10,113 nucleotides of DNA, from positions 1 to 10,113 of the forward strand of contig NZ_PEGG01000043.1 of assembly GCF_002737765.1 (NCBI RefSeq), given 5' to 3'. A program made the position numbers and the translations under genes. Shown here piece after piece: positions 5,586-10,113 of this stretch (position 1 is its first letter; every line of letters starts with the position of its first letter). The DNA is from Caulobacter sp. B11. GTDB lineage: Bacteria > Pseudomonadota > Alphaproteobacteria > Caulobacterales > Caulobacteraceae. The notes beneath the pieces were generated by a model. That model ran no database searches, was not told the DNA's origin, and saw only the letters and a list, made by a program, of their open reading frames with translations.

Positions 5586-6461
5586 TCAGACCGTGGGGTG
5601 ACGCTGACGATCCAGGGCGGCGAGAATGTAGTCGGCCAGGCGTTCGGCGGCCGCCGGCGCCGTGCCCTTGGCCCTGAGCAAGGCGATCTCGGCATCAGCC
5701 AGGCGGGGTAAATCCTCGCCCAGGACGGAAAGGTCGTCCGGGACCATTTCGCGCGGCAGAACCGTCACGCCCAGTCCGCCCCGCAAGGCCGCCAACTGGC
5801 CCGCCAGGGAGGGACTGGTATAGGCGGCGCGCCAGGACCGTCCGTCCATCTCCAGCGCCGCCACGGCGCGCTTGCGATAGACGCAGGGCGACGGGGCCGC
5901 CACGAGGGAAACCGGTCCTTCCTTTATGGCGAAGTCAGGATCCAGAGCTACCCAAACCAGGGGCTCGCGCCAGACCCGCACGCCGAGATCGGGTCCCAGC
6001 GGCTCGCGCTTGACCAGGGCCAGGTCCAGTTCGCCGTTCTGCAGGCGATCCAGAAGATTGAGGGTCAGATCGCAGGTCACGGTCAGAGCGATTTTCGGAT
6101 GACTTCTGGCGAAGGCTCCAAGCACCGTCGGCAAGTGAATGGTCGCGAAATCCTCCGGCGCGCCCAGACGAACCTCGCCCTCGACATCATCGGCCGCAAG
6201 CCCGGCCAGGATGTCGTCATTGACCCGCAGCAACCGCCGGGCCTGCGGCAGGAAGGCTTCGCCCTGCTCGGTCAGAATGACATGGCGCGGATCCCGCGAC
6301 AGCAAGGCCTGCCCCAACTGGTCTTCTAGGCGGCGGATCTGCAGGCTGACCGCGGACTGGGATCGTCCGAGGCGGCCGCCTGCCCGCGTGAAGCTCTTTT
6401 GCTCCGTGACCACCAGAAAGGTGCGGACGAGGTCGAGATCCAGGTTGATCAGACGCGGCAT
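5586..6461 (-). CDS. LysR-family transcriptional regulator
   Basis: A 291-residue LysR-type DNA-binding protein. The winged helix-turn-helix occupies about residues 8-67, including L-V-R-T-F-L-V-V and the recognition segment G-R-S-Q-S-A-V-S-L-Q-I-R-R-L-E; the substrate-binding domain starts near residue 92. The start is ATG 6461 and the distance to the helix-turn-helix is normal; the ribosome-binding site is weak. It is divergent from the SbtA-type permease across 115 bp, the classic LysR arrangement, so it most likely controls that permease and itself. CbbR and CmpR of carbon-fixing bacteria are LysR proteins that control bicarbonate uptake, but nothing in the sequence shows this is an orthologue. 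The effector is unknown. Confidence 0.93.
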   Translation of the reverse strand: MPRLINLDLDLVRTFLVVTEQKSFTRAGGRLGRSQSAVSLQIRRLEDQLGQALLSRDPRHVILTEQGEAFLPQARRLLRVNDDILAGLAADDVEGEVRLGAPEDFATIHLPTVLGAFARSHPKIALTVTCDLTLNLLDRLQNGELDLALVKREPLGPDLGVRVWREPLVWVALDPDFAIKEGPVSLVAAPSPCVYRKRAVAALEMDGRSWRAAYTSPSLAGQLAALRGGLGVTVLPREMVPDDLSVLGEDLPRLADAEIALLRAKGTAPAAAERLADYILAALDRQRHPTV

Positions 6462-6503
6462 GGTCGCACTCTAATATGAAAACGTCATCAGAACGATAGC
6501 TAA

Positions 6504-6523
6504 AATCAACGATGAGAATGATT
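6504..6523. promoter_or_regulatory. Candidate LysR operator between the divergent regulator and permease genes
   Basis: AATCA-N10-TGATT is a 5-bp-arm dyad in the AT-rich part of the divergent intergenic region, 53 bp before the permease ATG. A related direct repeat (ATCAGAACGAT at 6487-6497, ATCAACGATG at 6505-6514) lies about 18 bp apart, fitting two LysR contact sites. A T-N11-A pair exists but is not centred on the dyad, so support is moderate. Confidence 0.4.
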
Positions 6524-6576
6524 GGTCCACCTCTAAAGCCGCCCAGCGCCAAGCACGACGGCGTTTGGAGACTTCC

Positions 6577-7566
6577 ATGGACATCCTCACCCAGATCCTG
6601 ACGCCGGCCGCCAGCAATCTTCTGCAGCCTGCTGTCCTGTTCTTCGCCCTGGGATGTTTCGCCGCCCTGACCCGCTCGAACCTGGCCCTGCCGGCCAACG
6701 CCACCAAGATGCTGTCTCTGGTCCTGATGCTGTGCATCGGCTTCAAGGGGGGCGTCGAAGCGCGGGCGCACGGATTGAACGCCGACTTCCTCAAGGCCGG
6801 CGCCCTGGGCTTGGCCCTGAGTTTCTTTCTCCCGCTGCCGGCCTTCCTGCTGCTTCGCCGGTCCGGTCTGAACCGCGTGACCAGCGCCGCGACCGCCGCC
6901 CACTATGGATCGGTGTCTGTCGTCACCTTCGCGGCCGCCCATAGCTATCTTGTCAGCACTGGCCTGGCGCCGGGCGGCTACATGTCGGCGGTTCTGGCGC
7001 TGATGGAGACACCGGCCCTGTTGACCGCCATCGCCATCGCCGCCTTCAGCGACCGCGATGACGCCACCCGCGCGCCGACCGGAAAGGTGCTGCATGAGGT
7101 CCTGCTGAACGCCGCCAGCGTCATGCTGATCGGCAGTTTCCTGATCGGCCTGGTGACGGGGTCCTCGGGCGGCGCGAAGCTCTCCACCTTTGTCGGTCCC
7201 GTGTTCCAGGGCTTCCTCTGCCTGTTCCTGCTCGATCTGGGGGTCACGGCCGCCCGGCGATTGATGTCGGCGCGCCAGATCGCGCCGGCGGTCCTGGCCA
7301 TGGGCGTGCTCCTGCCGCTCGTCGGGGCGGGCGTTGCACTGGGCGTCGGCCGGCTCGCTGGACTGGGTGTCGGCGACCTCGCCGCGCTGGCGGTGCTGGC
7401 GGGCTCAGCCTCCTATATCGCCGCGCCGGCGGCGATGGGCCTGGCCCTGCCCAAGGCCGACGCCGGAGTCTACCTGACCCTGTCGCTTGGGGTCACCTTC
7501 CCCTTCAACCTGATCCTCGGCATCCCGCTCTACACCCTGCTGGCGACCCTTCTGGCGCGAGGCTAG
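6577..7566 (+). CDS. SbtA-family sodium-dependent bicarbonate permease
   Basis: A very hydrophobic inner-membrane protein of 329 residues, with about ten membrane segments by eye. Family features are I-G-F-K-G-G-V-E at residues 54-61, A-H-Y-G-S-V-S-V-V-T-F at 108-118, Y-I-A-A-P-A-A at 280-286, A-L-P-K-A-D at 290-295, and L-G-V-T-F-P-F-N-L-I-L-G-I-P-L at 304-318 near the C-terminus. These match SbtA, the cyanobacterial Na+/HCO3- symporter, and its heterotroph homologues. I chose ATG 6577 over an in-frame TTG at 6565 because a GGAG at 6567-6570 is placed correctly for it. The regulatory PII-like partner SbtB is not adjacent. Bicarbonate as substrate is a family-based inference. The stop codon overlaps that of the convergent DUF2236 gene. 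Confidence 0.88.
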   Translation: MDILTQILTPAASNLLQPAVLFFALGCFAALTRSNLALPANATKMLSLVLMLCIGFKGGVEARAHGLNADFLKAGALGLALSFFLPLPAFLLLRRSGLNRVTSAATAAHYGSVSVVTFAAAHSYLVSTGLAPGGYMSAVLALMETPALLTAIAIAAFSDRDDATRAPTGKVLHEVLLNAASVMLIGSFLIGLVTGSSGGAKLSTFVGPVFQGFLCLFLLDLGVTAARRLMSARQIAPAVLAMGVLLPLVGAGVALGVGRLAGLGVGDLAALAVLAGSASYIAAPAAMGLALPKADAGVYLTLSLGVTFPFNLILGIPLYTLLATLLARG

Positions 7567-8912
7567 CCCGCCGGGCTCGCCGCCAAGGGATCGCCGGTCT
7601 CCGAGGGCCGGGTCGGTCGGTACTGGGCCGCGTCGGTGGTGAACTCGGCATGGCCATAGCGCACCAGATGGCGGCGCAGCTGGGCCACCAGGTCGCGGTC
7701 GGCCAGGTCGCGCAGGCCGGGGATCTTCAGGGCCAGGCCATAGGCGGCCATGCGGCTGACGACCACCGCCGCCACCAGGCCGAACAGCACGCGGTCGGCC
7801 AGGGTGACGCTCACCCCCATCCGCGTCGCCGCCTGCAGGTCGCCGCCCAGGAACTGGCGCAGGAAGAAGACCTTGGCGAAGCCGCGCTCAACCGTGTCGA
7901 ACAGGCGATTGGGCCATGAGCGGTCGGGCGGCAGATAGGCCGCCAGGGTGGCGCGGACCAGGGCGCCGCAGGTCTCGTCGTCGAAGCCCTTTCGCAGGGT
8001 CTGGTTGCGGGCGGTCATGGTCTGGACCACCCCGACCGGTGTATCGGCCAGCAGGTCCTCGGGCAGGCCCAGCAGATAGCAGCGATAGCGGCTCAGCTCG
8101 ACCCGGGCCCGCTCGGCCGGGGTGAAGGTGGTGCGGCCCTGGCGCAGCAGCTTGTAGCTGAGCAGGAAGATCGGGATCAGGCCGGCCGGCATCTGGTCGA
8201 CCTGCGGAATCGGCACGCCATAGACCGAGGCGTCCCAGGCCCCGGGCCGACGCAGGGCGTTGAAGCGGACCATCGAATGCATCAGCCGCACCATGGCCGC
8301 GGCCTTGAAGCCCGCCCCATGTCGCTCCAGGGCGCCGGGCAGCAGGGTGGTGGTGAAGAAGCTGGCCGTCTCATTGACCCGCCGCGCGGCGCTCTCGTGA
8401 CCCAGGGTCCCGGTCAGGGCCATGGGCAGGGCGGCGTACTTGTTCATGAAGGTGGCGACAAAGGCCCCGCGGATCGCGAAAGGCGACAGGATCGCGGCGG
8501 CCGGACGGTCCAGCCGGGCGCCCTCGCGGACCAGGTCCATGTCGACCCAGTCGGGCACGTGCTCCATGTCGCGGATGAAGGCGACCAGTTCGGGCGGGGC
8601 GTCGGGCACGGCGTCCAGGCCCTCGTCGCAGGCCTTGGTCAGCAGGGCGATCAGGCCGCGAAAGCCGTGCTGCGGCATCAGGCCGGCATAGGCGTCGGCC
8701 ACCCGGTCGCCCAGCAGGGTGTAGGCGCGGATCAGGGCCAGTTGCTCGGCCGTCGGTTCGGCCCCGGCCACGCCCCTGGGCGCGACGCTGTCGGCGGGAT
8801 CGTCGGTGAAGCGCTCGGGCGCGCGGTCGAAATCGATGTCGCCATAGAGCGCCGGCTGACGGGTCTTCTGGTCGGCGACCCGGGCCCGGACCTGTTCGAT
8901 CGTGCCGTTCAT
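7563..8912 (-). CDS. DUF2236 / MpaB-like, latex-clearing-protein-like oxygenase
   Basis: A 449-residue protein of the oxygenase MpaB / rubber-oxygenase (Lcp) superfamily, haem b proteins of which Lcp cleaves polyisoprene; most members have unknown substrates. The family core is V-R-L-M-H-S-M-V-R at residues 208-216, with His212 as the probable haem ligand, preceded by R-R-V-N-E-T at 177-182 and followed by Y-G-V-P-I-P-Q-V-D-Q at 231-240. Measured from His212, Arg178 and Thr182 sit at the same offsets as the Arg, Thr and His I recall for Lcp of Streptomyces K30. A hydrophobic stretch near the C-terminus (V-L-F-G-L-V-A-A-V-V-V) may associate with membrane. I see no signal peptide. ATG 8912 is preferred over TTG 8918 because AGGAG lies 8 bases upstream. 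It is divergent from a TetR regulator, its likely controller. Confidence 0.82.
   Translation of the reverse strand: MNGTIEQVRARVADQKTRQPALYGDIDFDRAPERFTDDPADSVAPRGVAGAEPTAEQLALIRAYTLLGDRVADAYAGLMPQHGFRGLIALLTKACDEGLDAVPDAPPELVAFIRDMEHVPDWVDMDLVREGARLDRPAAAILSPFAIRGAFVATFMNKYAALPMALTGTLGHESAARRVNETASFFTTTLLPGALERHGAGFKAAAMVRLMHSMVRFNALRRPGAWDASVYGVPIPQVDQMPAGLIPIFLLSYKLLRQGRTTFTPAERARVELSRYRCYLLGLPEDLLADTPVGVVQTMTARNQTLRKGFDDETCGALVRATLAAYLPPDRSWPNRLFDTVERGFAKVFFLRQFLGGDLQAATRMGVSVTLADRVLFGLVAAVVVSRMAAYGLALKIPGLRDLADRDLVAQLRRHLVRYGHAEFTTDAAQYRPTRPSETGDPLAASPAG
7565..7577. terminator. Possible shared hairpin between convergent genes
   Basis: AGCCC-gcc-GGGCT forms a 5-bp stem with a 3-base loop right at the two overlapping stop codons. 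There is no T-run on either side, so intrinsic termination is uncertain. It also encodes the last residues of the DUF2236 protein. Confidence 0.22.
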
Positions 8913-8967
8913 GCTCAAAGCTCCTGCGACGAAAACGCGTCCCTCGCCCTGGTCAGCAGGTTATGTA

Positions 8968-8976
8968 AGCATTGCT
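8968..8976. promoter_or_regulatory. Candidate TetR operator
   Basis: AGCATTGCT is a 9-base dyad (AGCA-t-TGCT) in the 119-bp region between the divergent oxygenase and TetR genes, 55 bp from the GTG start of the TetR gene. The flanks are only partly symmetric, so this is a weak prediction based on position and symmetry. Confidence 0.35.
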
Positions 8977-9031
8977 CATGTTTCTACTCGCCTTGTCGGG
9001 CGGATGGGCCAGCCGCCGGGGAGCTTCACAA

Positions 9032-9685
9032 GTGACTGAAAAGACGAGGCGAACCCCGCGCCAGGCCCGGGCCGAGACCACGGTCGAGGCGATCTTCGAC
9101 GCCACCTTTCAACTTCTGGAGGCCGGCGGGGTCGAGGCCCTGACCACCAATCACATCGCCCAGCGGGCCGGGGTCAGTATCGGCACGCTCTATCAGTATT
9201 TCAGCGGCAAGCCGGCGATCCTGGCGGCCATGGCCCAGCGCCGGGCCGAGGCGGCGCGGGCCACGATCGCCCAGACCCTGATCGCCGCGCCGCAGCTGGG
9301 CAGCGTCCGGCCGATCGTCCAGGCCCTGATGACCACCTTCGAGGGCTCGCCCGAAACCCGGAAGGCCCTGCTCGACGCCCTGTTCGACCACGGCGGCGAC
9401 GCGGTGATGCTGCATCACCACCAGGCCTTTCTGGCGGCGATCGCCGGCAAGGCCGAGCTCAGCCTCGCCCTGTCGCCGGAGTCTCTGTTCGTCCTGACCC
9501 ACGCGGTGGCCGGCCTGCTGCGCGCGGCGGCGGCCGAGCCCGACCTGAACCTGTCCCCCGCCGTGCTGGAGGACGAGTTCGTGCTGCTGATGGAGAGCTA
9601 TCTGTCGGCGCTGATGGCGCGGGCCAAGGGCGGCTTTTCGGCGCCTCAGTCCCCTGCCCCGGCCAAGGCTGGGCCAGGAGACTGA
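9032..9685 (+). CDS. TetR-family transcriptional regulator
   Basis: A 217-residue TetR-type repressor. The N-terminal helix-turn-helix is clear: A-I-F-D-A-T-F-Q-L-L at residues 20-29, then T-T-N-H-I-A-Q-R-A-G-V-S-I-G-T-L-Y-Q-Y-F at 38-57. The remaining helices form the ligand-binding and dimerisation domain, which gives no clue to the ligand. I chose GTG 9032 because GGGAG at 9018-9022 precedes it at good distance and the result is a normal arginine-rich leader; in-frame TTG 8972 or ATG 8978 would add about 20 residues (M-L-M-F-L-L...) unlike the family. It is divergent from the DUF2236 oxygenase, implying local regulation, and convergent with the hydrolase gene nine bases downstream. Confidence 0.92.
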   Translation: MTEKTRRTPRQARAETTVEAIFDATFQLLEAGGVEALTTNHIAQRAGVSIGTLYQYFSGKPAILAAMAQRRAEAARATIAQTLIAAPQLGSVRPIVQALMTTFEGSPETRKALLDALFDHGGDAVMLHHHQAFLAAIAGKAELSLALSPESLFVLTHAVAGLLRAAAAEPDLNLSPAVLEDEFVLLMESYLSALMARAKGGFSAPQSPAPAKAGPGD

Positions 9686-9694
9686 CGCGTCCGG

Positions 9695-10113
9695 CTAACG
9701 CTTCACGACAGGCAGTTCGATATAGGATTCTTCGCCCGGCGCGTGGTGGATCGCGTTGCGAGCCACGACGAAGGCCGTGTCGCTCTCGTTGTTCCCGCCG
9801 GTGTTCAGGTTGCGGGTAAACTTCGGGAAGTTGGACGAGGTGATCTCGACGCGGATGCGGTGTCCGGGAAGGAAGGTGTTGCTGGTGGTGATCGGCGTGG
9901 GCCGGATCGAGTGCACCGCCCCCGGGGTCATCATCTTGGGCTTGTCATAGCCGTCGCGATAGCGGGCCCGCTGGATGGTGTCGCCGAGGATATAGGCCGT
10001 GCCGTCCGGCGCCACATCGACCAGCTTGACGGCGAAGTCGGTGTCCTTGGCGTCGGAGGAGACGTTGAGAACGGCGCGGACGAAGCCCGTCACCTCCATC
10101 GCCTCGGTGAGGG
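9695..10113 (-). CDS. CocE/NonD-family hydrolase, C-terminal domain; runs off the window
   Basis: The last roughly 139 residues of a serine hydrolase of the X-Pro dipeptidyl-peptidase / cocaine-esterase type. The visible part is the PepX-C beta-sandwich: P-L-T-E-A-M-E-V-T-G at the window edge, D-T-D-F-A-V-K-L-V-D-V-A-P-D-G, then I-L-G-D-T-I-Q-R-A-R-Y-R, L-P-G-H-R-I-R-V-E-I-T-S-S-N-F-P, R-N-L-N-T-G-G and a final V-V-A-R-N-A-I-H-H strand. The catalytic alpha/beta-hydrolase domain, and any signal peptide, lie beyond 10113. The apparent ATG at 10099 is internal; the frame stays open to the edge. Substrate cannot be judged from this domain; family members cleave acyl esters, amides or X-Pro peptides. 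It converges with the TetR gene, so no operon link to it is implied. Confidence 0.87.
   Translation of the reverse strand, partial: LTEAMEVTGFVRAVLNVSSDAKDTDFAVKLVDVAPDGTAYILGDTIQRARYRDGYDKPKMMTPGAVHSIRPTPITTSNTFLPGHRIRVEITSSNFPKFTRNLNTGGNNESDTAFVVARNAIHHAPGEESYIELPVVKR

Noticed and set aside
6217..7095. A 292-codon minus-strand frame spanning the LysR start, intergenic region and permease
   Set aside because: It shadows two well-supported genes and crosses the divergent promoter region; its composition is unlike a real protein.
8972..9031. An N-terminal extension of the TetR regulator from TTG 8972 or ATG 8978
   Set aside because: GTG 9032 has a well-placed GGGAG site and gives a normal TetR N-terminus. 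The extension would overlap the likely operator.
1..10113. CRISPR arrays, insertion sequences, tRNA or rRNA genes
   Set aside because: No regularly spaced repeats, transposase motifs with terminal repeats, or recognisable structural RNA signatures were found by reading both strands.

Overview
The window is GC-rich DNA (codon third positions mostly G or C) from an alphaproteobacterium, almost certainly of the Caulobacter/Phenylobacterium group. The main reason is gene order: hemH-hemE on the minus strand and PPSR-maf-aroE-coaE-dnaQ on the plus strand, diverging from a roughly 0.5 kb gap. In Caulobacter crescentus this gap, between hemE and the gene called RP001, is the chromosomal replication origin (Cori). 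The gap here carries what an origin of this clade should have: TTAA-N7-TTAA sites for the cell-cycle regulator CtrA, a near-consensus DnaA box, AT-rich patches, and GANTC sites for the CcrM methylase.

Layout. Positions 1-377 hold the N-terminal part of ferrochelatase (hemH), overlapping the end of uroporphyrinogen decarboxylase (hemE, to 1402). Positions 1403 to about 1927 are the putative origin. A tightly packed rightward operon follows: PPSR (phosphoenolpyruvate synthase/PPDK regulatory protein), maf (nucleotide pyrophosphatase), aroE (shikimate dehydrogenase), coaE (dephospho-CoA kinase) and dnaQ (DNA polymerase III epsilon), ending at 5547. Neighbours overlap by 4 bp or lie 3-6 bp apart.

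From 5586 the region looks like accessory or lineage-specific chromosome arranged as regulator-target pairs. A LysR regulator diverges from an SbtA-type sodium-dependent bicarbonate permease. A DUF2236 / MpaB-like (latex-clearing-protein-like) oxygenase diverges from a TetR regulator. The window ends inside the C-terminal domain of a CocE/NonD-type hydrolase on the minus strand.

Three core genes (hemH, PPSR, aroE) are each broken by a single missing base in or beside a short homopolymer. In each case the protein continues perfectly in the adjacent frame. Three such events in needed genes point to assembly or base-calling errors rather than pseudogenes. They also warn that spacing inside the origin may be off by a base. 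I see no CRISPR array, insertion sequence, tRNA or rRNA. The item most worth attention is the origin; nothing else I could see amounts to a clearly undescribed system.
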